Shown: positions 33,490 to 40,432 of the stretch, one piece after another
Position numbering within the stretch: the stretch's first letter is position 1
How the letters are laid out: each line of letters begins with the position of its first letter
Assembly: GCA_934728585.1 (NCBI GenBank)
Contig: CAKVDZ010000001.1
Location: forward strand, 219,285-283,284
DNA length: 64,000 nucleotides
Reading direction: 5' to 3'
Source of the DNA: an uncultured Candidatus Melainabacteria bacterium
GTDB lineage: Bacteria; Cyanobacteriota; Vampirovibrionia; Gastranaerophilales; Gastranaerophilaceae
Notes under the pieces: generated by a model
Told to the model about the DNA's origin: nothing
Seen by the model: only the letters and a program-made list of their open reading frames with translations
The model's database searches: none
Position numbers and translations under genes: made by a program

Positions 33490-33741
33490 GTGAATATGGA
33501 TATCATAAAAAACTTGAAGGATTACAAGTTATCATTGAGGCAACGGATTTTTGCTGGATATCTAAGCGACAAAATCAACTCATATACTTGTAGCGAGCAA
33601 ATTAAAAATAAAGAATTTATCCGACGATATTTTTCGCCGGACAATGCGTATACGGTTTATTCTACAGCTACAGAGAATTTGGCAAATATCAATCATATTA
33701 AGCCTCCATTTTATGATGAACCAGATGAAGAAGCAGGTTAA
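33490..33741 (+). CDS. Small protein of unknown function downstream of cca
   Basis: This 83-aa frame (81 from ATG 33496) contains YKLSLRQRIFAGYLSDKINSY and ends in an acidic tail DEPDEEAG. It has no membrane or signal segment. The start could be GTG 33490 or ATG 33496, and the binding site is weak. I recognise no family. It lies between cca and tRNA-Gln. Confidence 0.45.
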   Translation: MNMDIIKNLKDYKLSLRQRIFAGYLSDKINSYTCSEQIKNKEFIRRYFSPDNAYTVYSTATENLANINHIKPPFYDEPDEEAG

Positions 33742-33808
33742 AAAATAAAAAAAATAAAAAACTGCTTGACAAATTAGTTTAGTGCGATTAAAATTAATTT
33801 ATACTTAA

Positions 33809-33881
33809 TGGGATGTCGCCAAGTGGTAAGGCACCTGGTTTTGGTCCAGGCATTTCGGAGGTTCGAGTCCTTCCATCCCAG
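33809..33881 (+). tRNA. tRNA-Gln (TTG)
   Basis: The acceptor TGGGATG pairs with CATCCCA. The anticodon stem CCTGG/CCAGG has loop TTTTGGT, giving anticodon TTG. The T-loop GTTCGAG is present. CCA is not encoded. A terminator follows. Confidence 0.95.
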
Positions 33882-33886
33882 TTTTA

Positions 33887-33920
33887 AAATAACTCTCAAG
33901 CAATCGGGAGTTATTTTTTT
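33887..33920 (+). terminator. Terminator after tRNA-Gln
   Basis: AATAACTC pairs with GAGTTATT, with additional pairs inward, and is followed by a run of seven T. Confidence 0.8.
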
Positions 33921-34005
33921 ATGCAAGGAATGGAGAACTTTCACCAAAGTTTTTGCTCTCGTAGGTCGCAAAAACAGAGGTTCTACCTTAATAATTTATC
34001 TTTAA

Positions 34006-35532
34006 CTATGTTCCATAGTATTCTATTGCGTCAATTTCATCCCTTAAATTCATTTCGTTGCAAATTGCTGAAATCGTTTTTGGAAAATATTGTTGTAGAT
34101 ATTGAGTTCTTGGACTTAAACTTTGAATTTTTTCATCTGTATATGTTTTTGTCAAAGCGTTTGCCTCTGCAACAATTTCCATCAAGCCACCTAAAGCTCC
34201 ATTATAGTGACCTTTTGCTCGTGTAAAATATGAAACATGTTCACGTTCTTCATCAGAGTGATATTTATTAAAGGCTTCACGTTCTTTTAAATATGTCATT
34301 TGAATATCTTTATTATCAGAGTATTTATTATCTTTAAGTAGCCCGAAGAAACCCTTTTGTGTTTGGTGGTCTTTTGCATGACCTAATTCATGTAAAAATA
34401 CAAACATGTCATCGCCAACTTTAACCCCTTTTGACATTGGGCTAAAGCTTGAATTCATTGAGTCTTTAATACCTTGAAAATGGCTTATGCTGTATACAGT
34501 TTCAAAAAGTTCATCTCCTGGAACTTTTTTTAATGCATCCATAACGGTATTTTTTCTCCATAAACATTTTTTATTAAAATCAATTGAAGCTTCTTTTTGC
34601 GTATATAAATCTTTTACAGATAAAGTTATACCTTCTGTTTTAATTTCATATTTTCGATGATTCTTAGATGATATAAAATGATTATCATCTAAAACTTCAA
34701 ATGATTGAGAGTTTTTCATCAAAACTTTACCGTCTTTGTCTGTAACTTTATAGTCAATAATTCTGTTACCTTGTGGGTCATCTTCATACAAGAATTGAGT
34801 TCTTGTACCGTCTTCAGACTTCATATCTTTTTTAATTGTTTTAATGCCTGTTTTTTCGTCAATTGTTGATGTTGCAACTTCTTTGGTTGTGCCATTTGCA
34901 TAAGTGTATGTAATATCATACATACCTTTAACCTGAGAAGGTTTCATCGTTTCTTTTCTAAGCATTTTGCCGTTTTTATCATTTTTTACAATAGTTTGTT
35001 CTTCTAAAATAAATTCACTTTTTTTATAATCAAATGATTCCTTTTTAGTTATAACTGTATTTGCTCTAAAATCTTCTGTCTGTGTAATTACAGTAGCAGT
35101 TTTGTTATCTTTTGTTTCTTTGACTTCACGATGTGTTTTAGAAATCATATCCGTAGTTTTAGCATCAAAAGAATAAATATCGCCAACAGGTTTTACAAGA
35201 TTTACGACCATTTCAGGGTTTTCCATCCCTCTTTTTGCACAGATTAAAGAAAATTCTTTAAGTGGTTCAAATTTATTTTGTGCAAATTTTGTTGGGTATG
35301 CATTGCTTGGAAGTTTTGAGATAGCCATTTTTACTTTATTGGAGAATTTCTTATCTCCAATATCACTACCCATTTCGTAAATATCACTATAAATTAATGC
35401 GTTATATTTTTTATCTGTAGACGACTCAAAAGTATCTTGAATAGGTTCATTCAAGTTTGCTAGAGATTTATTCTTATTATCTATTTTTGCTCTGAAAGTT
35501 GGAATTCCAATCTTTATTCCGCTAATTTTCAT
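34006..35532 (-). CDS. HExxH zinc metalloprotease-like protein
   Basis: This 508-aa protein has a central repeated beta section with TKKE/TTKEV/DKDGKV-type blades, and a C-terminal catalytic part with FVFLHELGHAKDHQ (the HExxH zinc site) near residue 388, then a helical section and GLMEIVAEANALTKTY, whose Glu could be the third zinc ligand. There is no classical signal peptide. The N-terminus MKISGIKIGIPTFRAK resembles the short leaders of the GH13 and 60532-61554 proteins. It shares a leader element with gene 24821-25114. Confidence 0.6.
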   Translation of the reverse strand: MKISGIKIGIPTFRAKIDNKNKSLANLNEPIQDTFESSTDKKYNALIYSDIYEMGSDIGDKKFSNKVKMAISKLPSNAYPTKFAQNKFEPLKEFSLICAKRGMENPEMVVNLVKPVGDIYSFDAKTTDMISKTHREVKETKDNKTATVITQTEDFRANTVITKKESFDYKKSEFILEEQTIVKNDKNGKMLRKETMKPSQVKGMYDITYTYANGTTKEVATSTIDEKTGIKTIKKDMKSEDGTRTQFLYEDDPQGNRIIDYKVTDKDGKVLMKNSQSFEVLDDNHFISSKNHRKYEIKTEGITLSVKDLYTQKEASIDFNKKCLWRKNTVMDALKKVPGDELFETVYSISHFQGIKDSMNSSFSPMSKGVKVGDDMFVFLHELGHAKDHQTQKGFFGLLKDNKYSDNKDIQMTYLKEREAFNKYHSDEEREHVSYFTRAKGHYNGALGGLMEIVAEANALTKTYTDEKIQSLSPRTQYLQQYFPKTISAICNEMNLRDEIDAIEYYGT

Positions 35533-35538
35533 AAAAAC

Positions 35539-35556
35539 ACCTTTATCTACACATGT
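35539..35556 (-). promoter_or_regulatory. Leader element shared with gene 24821-25114
   Basis: On the minus strand ACATGTGTAGATAAAGGT stands 6 bp before the metalloprotease ATG. It differs in one position from the element at 25126-25143. Confidence 0.45.
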
Positions 35557-36197
35557 TATTTAACGGATATAAACATAAAAAATTGCCGAATTAAGTGATT
35601 GTGTAAACTTTTTTATAGTATAAATAACTACCAACAAGTTCAATCCTAATCTCATAATTAATTATATCTTGTTTTCTAAGTTAAAGTATATGAGGCTACT
35701 TTTTCGAAATGAGATTTGAGTTTCAAAGTATACCAAAAGGGACTTTTCGGGTGCTCAAAAGTCCACAAAAATTTCTAATTTTTTAACTAAATTCACCTAT
35801 ATCCTTGAACACGTTTACATTTTAACCATTGGACAAAATGAGTACAAAAAGCCCAATTTGAAATTTCTTGTATATTGAGATGTGTCGAATTATCTCTGAG
35901 ATTGATATGCGTTAGCCGGTGTGAAGCAACACGCACGGCGACGTAGAGTTGGCACTTTGCCGAACAAAACAATTAAGTATTGTTTTGTGAGAGGTAAGTT
36001 GCGAAACATAATATCACCGCCGTAGCAATCTTTGATTGCACAGGCGGAAAAGGGTTGACTTTATTTAGACAAAGAGTGATAAATATCAGTGCAATAGAAA
36101 GAAACTTGCAATTTTTAGGTTAAAAGAATAACTGAGAAAAACAAATTTAGTATCAACGGCATAACTTTTATATAAATACATGTTTTTTAATTTTATG
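35557..36197. other. Long non-coding region with a structured RNA candidate
   Basis: No coding frame is convincing. From 35557 to about 35905 the sequence is plain A/T-rich DNA. From about 35908 to 36065 it becomes GC-richer and rich in hairpins, annotated separately. The rest leads into the promoter of the ribbon-helix-helix gene. Confidence 0.5.
35908..36065 (+). ncRNA. Candidate structured RNA of unknown family
   Basis: Four consecutive perfect or near-perfect hairpins fill this interval: GCCG/CGGC (35915-35939) with inner GTG/CAC pairing, TTGGCA/TGCCGA with a 3-nt loop (35949-35963), ACAAAACAAT/ATTGTTTTGT with loop TAAGT (35964-35988), and CCGCC/GGCGG enclosing GCAATC-TTT-GATTGC (36017-36047). 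Base composition differs from the surroundings. Strand is uncertain because helices are symmetrical. I considered a group II intron, tmRNA, RNase P and 6S RNA and saw no signature. It could be a mobile-element guide RNA or a remnant. Confidence 0.45.
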
Positions 36198-36226
36198 TTG
36201 ACTAGTTTTTAATAGTTTGGTATTAT
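36198..36226 (+). promoter_or_regulatory. Sigma70-type promoter of ribbon-helix-helix gene
   Basis: TTGACT (36198-36203), a 17-bp spacer and TATTAT (36221-36226), with a leader of about 17 nt carrying the binding site ACAGGAGA. It contrasts with the leaderless promoters elsewhere. Confidence 0.65.
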
Positions 36227-36249
36227 ATTCTAGTAAACAGGAGATTTAT

Positions 36250-36636
36250 ATGTATAAAAAGATAGTTAACTTTATTAAAAATAACATGAATTCAAATACC
36301 GAACAATTTAGTATGAGAATTCCAAACGATTTGAAAAAGCCACTTATAAAGAAAGCAAAATCTTTAAGATTACCACTACCTGATTACGTCAGAGCAATTA
36401 TGCTAAATTCAATTTTGCCTGAAATTTTGGATTCTGAATTAAAAGAAGTTACTTGTGAATGGATTACAAAGCAAGGTAAAGATTCAATAGAAATCCATTT
36501 TGGAGAGAAGATAAAAAGATTAAAAGAAATAGCTGAAATAGCATCCTACGCCATTGAAGAAACCGAAAAACTTCAACAGAAATTCATTGATATTGAGGTC
36601 GAATATTTAAACACTATAAATTGCAAATTACACTAG
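36250..36636 (+). CDS. Ribbon-helix-helix DNA-binding protein (MobC/CopG-like)
   Basis: This 128-aa protein has a beta strand EQFSMRIPNDLKKPLIKKA and helices LRLPLPDYVRAIMLNSIL, the Arc/CopG fold used by mobilisation proteins and plasmid repressors. The C-terminal half (EIAEIASYAIEETEKLQQKF) is helical. The start at 36250 is favoured by its binding site. It may be a leftover of a mobile element next to the decayed effector locus. Confidence 0.6.
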   Translation: MYKKIVNFIKNNMNSNTEQFSMRIPNDLKKPLIKKAKSLRLPLPDYVRAIMLNSILPEILDSELKEVTCEWITKQGKDSIEIHFGEKIKRLKEIAEIASYAIEETEKLQQKFIDIEVEYLNTINCKLH

Positions 36637-36687
36637 TCTAATACGATTTAAGTTTCAAAGGGAGGAAAATATAGATAGCAAAAATAA

Positions 36688-36806
36688 TTAATTTCTCAAA
36701 TTATACAAAATAGGTTCTATGTATTGAAAACCGAAAATTATCAAATCTAATATGACAATTAGCATAAATGCTATTATGCCAATGTTTTGCAGTGCTGTAA
36801 TTTTTT
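36688..36806 (-). pseudogene. 3' fragment of an immunity-like membrane gene
   Basis: On the minus strand an open stretch reads KITALQNIGIIAFMLIVILD, then LIIFGFQYIEPILYNLRN and stop. It aligns with the C-terminal helix of the two following paralogues (KIFQTLGI...). A stop codon interrupts the frame just upstream, so only the end of the gene survives. Confidence 0.5.
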
Positions 36807-36811
36807 ATTGT

Positions 36812-37153
36812 TTAAATAATATAAAAAATTGCAATAATCATTATTGGTAAAAATGAAAACGCTATGCCTAATGTTTGAAAAATTTTAACATGTTTGTTAT
36901 TCAAAAATTTTTCACTTGTTATTCTTTTCCAACTAATTATTTCAAATACGTATATAAAAAATGTAATTATATAAAATAGAATATCCAGCACAAAAAGGCA
37001 CTGACAAAATAAAAATAAAGGAATAAAAGAAAGACCATCTTTAGTTAAAAGAGTATAAGGGCTAATAATTATGCAAAGCAATAAAAATATTATTAATCCG
37101 CAAGCAGATAAAAAATTAAAACTATATCGATTTCTAAATTTATCTAAAAACAT
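36812..37153 (-). CDS. Immunity-like membrane protein, copy 3
   Basis: This 113-aa protein starts MFLDKFRNRYSFNFL and has hydrophobic segments IIFLLLCIIISPY, LFCQCLFVLDILFYIITFFIYV and the C-terminal GIAFSFLPIMIIAIFYI. TATACT lies 6 bp before the ATG. It shares a near-identical middle (EIISWKRIT-EKFLNNK) with copy 4, so these are recent tandem duplicates. Its effector partner is only a 5-codon stub at 37191. Confidence 0.55.
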   Translation of the reverse strand: MFLDKFRNRYSFNFLSACGLIIFLLLCIIISPYTLLTKDGLSFIPLFLFCQCLFVLDILFYIITFFIYVFEIISWKRITSEKFLNNKHVKIFQTLGIAFSFLPIMIIAIFYII

Positions 37154-37159
37154 AGTTAT

Positions 37160-37165
37160 AGTATA
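37160..37165 (-). promoter_or_regulatory. -10 box of immunity copy 3
   Basis: TATACT on the minus strand ends 6 bp before ATG 37153. The G11 tract lies immediately upstream. Confidence 0.45.
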
Positions 37166-37174
37166 TAAAAAAAA

Positions 37175-37185
37175 GGGGGGGGGGG
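37175..37185 (+). repeat. Homopolymeric tract of 11 G
   Basis: AAAAAAAA followed by eleven G and AAACA stands right before the stub ATG at 37191, where the intact paralogue has AGAAAGGAAATAAATT. Long poly-G is rare in this AT-rich genome and is a known substrate of slipped-strand phase variation. In this copy the downstream frame is dead (5 codons), and homopolymer sequencing error is possible. Confidence 0.75.
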
Positions 37186-37190
37186 AAACA

Positions 37191-37208
37191 ATGAATATAT
37201 GGACTTAA
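37191..37208 (+). pseudogene. Truncated effector start, stub 3
   Basis: ATG opens MNIWT and then stops. The position relative to the minus-strand membrane gene copy 3 is the same as for the intact lipase beside copy 2. Confidence 0.4.
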
Positions 37209-37214
37209 ACCACT

Positions 37215-37589
37215 CTAATCAATACCGCGAATATCATAAATTATGTCTTGTAAAAAGTCAACCAAAAATAGTAATACAACCATAATTATTGGTAAAAAAA
37301 CAAAAATTATACCTAATGTTTGGAATATTTTAATGTATTTGTTATTTAAAAATTTTTCATTGGTTATTCTTTTCCAACTGATAATCTCAAAAACGTAAAC
37401 GAAAAATGTAATTAAATAAAATATGATATTTAAACCTAGAATAAAAATAAAAATTATTGCTAAAGGTAACCCTGCTTCAGGTTTAAAGATATCAGGAAAA
37501 AAGAATATACAAAGCAAAATAAATATAATCCATCCAAATGTGGATAAACAGTTAAAACTGTACCTATTTCTAAATTTATCTAAAAACAT
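37215..37589 (-). CDS. Immunity-like membrane protein, copy 4
   Basis: This protein of about 124 aa starts MFLDKFRNRYSFNCL and has hydrophobic segments GWIIFILLCIFFFPD, LAIIFIFILGLNIIFYLITFFVYV and GIIFVFLPIIMVVLLFLVDF. The start at 37589 is preceded by TATTAT at 6 bp. It diverges from the truncated lipase gene, with 37 bp between their start codons. Confidence 0.55.
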   Translation of the reverse strand: MFLDKFRNRYSFNCLSTFGWIIFILLCIFFFPDIFKPEAGLPLAIIFIFILGLNIIFYLITFFVYVFEIISWKRITNEKFLNNKYIKIFQTLGIIFVFLPIIMVVLLFLVDFLQDIIYDIRGID

Positions 37590-37595
37590 ATGTAA

Positions 37596-37601
37596 ATAAT
37601 A
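37596..37601 (-). promoter_or_regulatory. -10 box of immunity copy 4
   Basis: TATTAT on the minus strand ends 6 bp before ATG 37589. Confidence 0.45.
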
Positions 37602-37626
37602 CCAAAAAAAAGAAAGGAAATACAAT

Positions 37627-38124
37627 ATGATTAAAACTCAAACAACTGAATTCGACAATGAAATGAAAGCTCTTTCTCAAGGGGTATACATGGGGAATGA
37701 AAAGTCAATCCCAAAAGATTGGATTAAAGTTTCAGAATATAATAAAAGGAGTGGATTCCACGGTGAAGCATTTTACAAAAATGGAAAAGTTATAATTGTA
37801 ATGCGGGGAACGGAATTAAATGATATAGGAGATATGTCAGATGATGGAAATATGTATTTTGGTAAGAAACTTCCAAATCAATATGTTGATGCACAAAAAT
37901 TTTATGAAAAAGTAAGAAAAGATTTTCCTAATCAAGAAATTGTTTTTACAGGCCATTCATTAGGTGGTAGTCTTGCACAGCTGATGTCAAATAAAACAGG
38001 ACACGAAACAGTTACATTTAATGCTTATGGCATAAGAGATATTTTACAAGGATACGTTAGAGATAATTTAGAGAAACGGTTAGGACGCAGTATATTCAGC
38101 TTATGCTGGCTACAATGGTTCTAA
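37627..38124 (+). pseudogene. Lipase-type effector, truncated by fusion
   Basis: The frame (165 aa) is a clear paralogue of the lipase at 20451: EFDNEMKALSQGVYMGNEK, IPKDWIKVSE, FHGEAFYKNGKVIIVMRGTE and TGHSLGGSLAQLMSN. It diverges after VTFNAYG and loses the catalytic Asp and His and the C-terminal module. Around 38085-38092 the sequence changes to an outer-membrane barrel gene in the +1 frame and stops at 38124. It is probably inactive. Confidence 0.75.
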
Positions 38125-38722
38125 CCAATATTATGATGGTGTAAGTATTACTCAAAACGGCGGAACATTCGGCTTGAGTGGAACTTGGTACAAAGGAAAC
38201 TTCTTTACTGGCTTAACAGCAAACGTTGGCGCTAATGTGGGGGAAGCAAGTACAATGTATGGGCTTGAAGACTTTACAATGTTAGCAACTGGTATCGCAA
38301 GCAAAACAGGTTACAACTGGGAGCTTGCAAATGGTAAATTCATTATTCAACCAAGCTTCTTGATGTCATATACATTTGTAAACACGTTCGATTACACTAA
38401 CGCTGCAGGAGTTGATATTACTTCTGACCCATTAAAGGCAATTCAGATCGCTCCAGGATTGAAATTTATCGGCAATTTAAAAAACGGTTGGCAACCTTAT
38501 GTTGGCATGCAAATGGTTTGGAACATTATGGACGATTCTAGATTTAAAGCAAATAACATCAGCCTTCCTGATATGAGCGTTGACCCATATTTCCAATACG
38601 GCATAGGGATTCAAAAACGAGCAGGAGATAGATTTACAGGCTTTGGACAAGCTATGGTTAGAAATGGCGGAAGAAACGGTATTGCTCTACAATTCGGTTT
38701 CCGTTGGGCTTTGGGTAAATAA
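38090..38722 (+). pseudogene. Outer-membrane beta-barrel (autotransporter-type) 3' fragment
   Basis: From 38090 a frame reads VYSAYAGYNGSNQYYDG and continues to a C-terminus ending NGIALQFGFRWALGK. It has alternating strands (GTWYKGNFFTGLTANVGANV, FIIQPSFLMSYTFVNTFDY, NGWQPYVGMQMVWNIMD) and an aromatic-rich last strand, typical of autotransporter barrels. The 5' part, signal and passenger are missing. The open frame has no credible start (an internal TTG at 38174 lacks a binding site), so it is a remnant joined to the lipase gene. Confidence 0.65.
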
Positions 38723-38794
38723 ATTTTATTGACAAAATAACATAATAAATGTTATAACATATGCATACAAAACAATAAATAAAAAGGAGTTTTT

Positions 38795-39067
38795 ATGGCA
38801 AACGAAATTAACAACAACTACAAAAATCAACCAACACAAAAAGCTCAAAAATCAGAAAACAACAAACCTTTTACTAAAGAAGAAGTTGCTAAAATTGCTT
38901 ATGAAGAAAGTATTTTTGGAAAAGTTGAAAAAGCACACAAAACTTTAACAAAAGATATTCCAGAAAAAATCCTTAAAGAAAGCCAAACTTGGGGTTGGGT
39001 AAAAAAACTTCAAAATTTCTTTGGGATAAAAACTGAAGATAACAATCAAAAAACTGAAAATAAATAA
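38795..39067 (+). CDS. Small soluble protein, unknown
   Basis: This 90-aa protein starts MANEINNNYKNQPTQKAQKS, has a middle FTKEEVAKIAYEESIFGKVEKAH, and the end SQTWGWVKKLQNFFGIKTED. It is highly charged and Asn/Lys-rich, with AAAAAGGAGT as binding site and its own terminator. No family recognised. Confidence 0.6.
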   Translation: MANEINNNYKNQPTQKAQKSENNKPFTKEEVAKIAYEESIFGKVEKAHKTLTKDIPEKILKESQTWGWVKKLQNFFGIKTEDNNQKTENK

Positions 39068-39073
39068 ACAAAT

Positions 39074-39116
39074 AAAAAAAGGCGCGGTTTGTTTCCAACA
39101 ACCCGCGCCTTTTTTT
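39074..39116. terminator. Bidirectional terminator between 38795 gene and obgE
   Basis: GGCGCGG pairs with CCGCGCC, with more pairs inward (one mismatch), and A and T runs of seven flank the stem. Confidence 0.9.
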
Positions 39117-39128
39117 ATTTAAAATGTA

Positions 39129-40406
39129 TTAGTATTCGTCATCATAGAATTCCATTTCAAGATGTCCAATAACAACTGTATCACCATCTTTGATACCTTG
39201 TTTTCTAAGTTCATCAAAAACACCCATACCCTTTAAGATATTTTGTAATCGCAAAATTTGTTGACGATTTCTTTCATCTGTTACAGCAGCCAAACGTTTA
39301 ATTTTTCCACCCATAACAATAAATGCATCTTTTGCGACTTTAATAATTTCGAATGAACTATCATCATTGTCATAAGCGCCCGTATCTTCTTCTACAACCA
39401 CATCTGATACTGGTTTTTCAATTTCATCAACTTTTTGAGCCATAAAATAAGTTAATTTATCAACGTTTTCATGAGTAGCTGCAGAAATTAAGAAGACGTC
39501 ATCTGCGACTTCTTTAAAATCTTTATAATATTTTTCTTTAGTTTCTTCATCAATTGCATCAATTTTGTTTAAAGCAACAATTTGATATAAATTAGCCAAT
39601 CTATCAGAATATTTTGCCAATTCATCGTTAATTTTATCATAATTTTCCATTGGGTTTTCTTGAGTTAAATCAACGATATGCACTAAGAAACGGCATCTTT
39701 CAACGTGACGTAAGAAGTCGTGCCCTAACCCAATACCCTCGGAAGCGCCCTCAATAAGCCCTGGAATATCTGCTACAACATAACCGTCACCTGTTGGTTT
39801 TCTTACAACACCTAAATTTGGAACAAGTGTTGTAAATGGATAATCAGCAATTTTTGGTCGAGCAGAACTAATTGCACTAATAAATGTTGATTTACCAGCA
39901 TTAGGCATACCTAATAAACCAACATCAGCAATAAGCTTCAATTCTAAGGATAATTCTCTTTCAATTGGAGGTTCTCCTGGTTCGCAGAATTGAGGTGCAC
40001 GTTTTTGAGGTGTACAAAATCTTGCATTACCTCTGCCACCACGACCACCTTTCGCAACAAGAAGTTCTTGACCGTCTTCAATCAAGTCACCAATAATTTT
40101 ATCTGTTTTCAAATCTTTTACAACGGTACCAGTTGGCACTTTGATTTTTAAATCCTCGCCACCTTTACCAAATTGATTTTTAATTCTTCCATTTTCTCCG
40201 CTTTGAGCTTTGAAAACAGATTTATATTTAAAATCTAAAAGAGTTGATAAGTTTTCATCAGCGACCAAATAGATATCGCCACCACGACCGCCGTCACCGC
40301 CAGCTGGACCGCCTTTATCAACAAATTTTTCACGACGCCAAGCTACAGCACCATTACCGCCACGACCTGAAATAACTTTTATTTTTGCTTTATCTATAAA
40401 ATTCAT
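39129..40406 (-). CDS. obgE: GTPase Obg
   Basis: This 425-aa ribosome-associated GTPase has the Gly-rich Obg fold (GRGGNGAVAWRREKFVDKGG, AGGDGGRGGDIYLV, GGRGGRGNARF), the G domain with GMPNAGKSTF, DIPGLIEGA and NKID, and a C-terminal OCT-type domain. The start at 40406 lies 6 bp from TATAAT, inside a 32-bp perfect palindrome shared with tsaD on the other strand. Confidence 0.95.
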   Translation of the reverse strand: MNFIDKAKIKVISGRGGNGAVAWRREKFVDKGGPAGGDGGRGGDIYLVADENLSTLLDFKYKSVFKAQSGENGRIKNQFGKGGEDLKIKVPTGTVVKDLKTDKIIGDLIEDGQELLVAKGGRGGRGNARFCTPQKRAPQFCEPGEPPIERELSLELKLIADVGLLGMPNAGKSTFISAISSARPKIADYPFTTLVPNLGVVRKPTGDGYVVADIPGLIEGASEGIGLGHDFLRHVERCRFLVHIVDLTQENPMENYDKINDELAKYSDRLANLYQIVALNKIDAIDEETKEKYYKDFKEVADDVFLISAATHENVDKLTYFMAQKVDEIEKPVSDVVVEEDTGAYDNDDSSFEIIKVAKDAFIVMGGKIKRLAAVTDERNRQQILRLQNILKGMGVFDELRKQGIKDGDTVVIGHLEMEFYDDEY

Positions 40407-40432
40407 ATTTGTATTATAATACAAATATGAAT
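40401..40432. promoter_or_regulatory. 32-bp palindromic bidirectional promoter of obgE and tsaD
   Basis: ATTCATATTTGTATTA is followed directly by its exact complement (centre between 40416 and 40417). It contains TATAAT on plus (40415-40420) and on minus (40418-40413), overlapping by 4 bp, each 6 bp from its ATG (40427 plus, 40406 minus). Both mRNAs should be leaderless, and both proteins start Met-Asn as a result of the symmetry. Confidence 0.8.

Noticed and set aside
33774..34005. Open frames on both strands across the tRNA-Gln gene
   Set aside because: They only read through the tRNA and its terminator; the tRNA fold is unambiguous.
38174..38722. Independent outer-membrane protein gene starting at TTG 38174
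   Set aside because: The barrel frame continues upstream to the junction near 38090, and no binding site or signal peptide exists.
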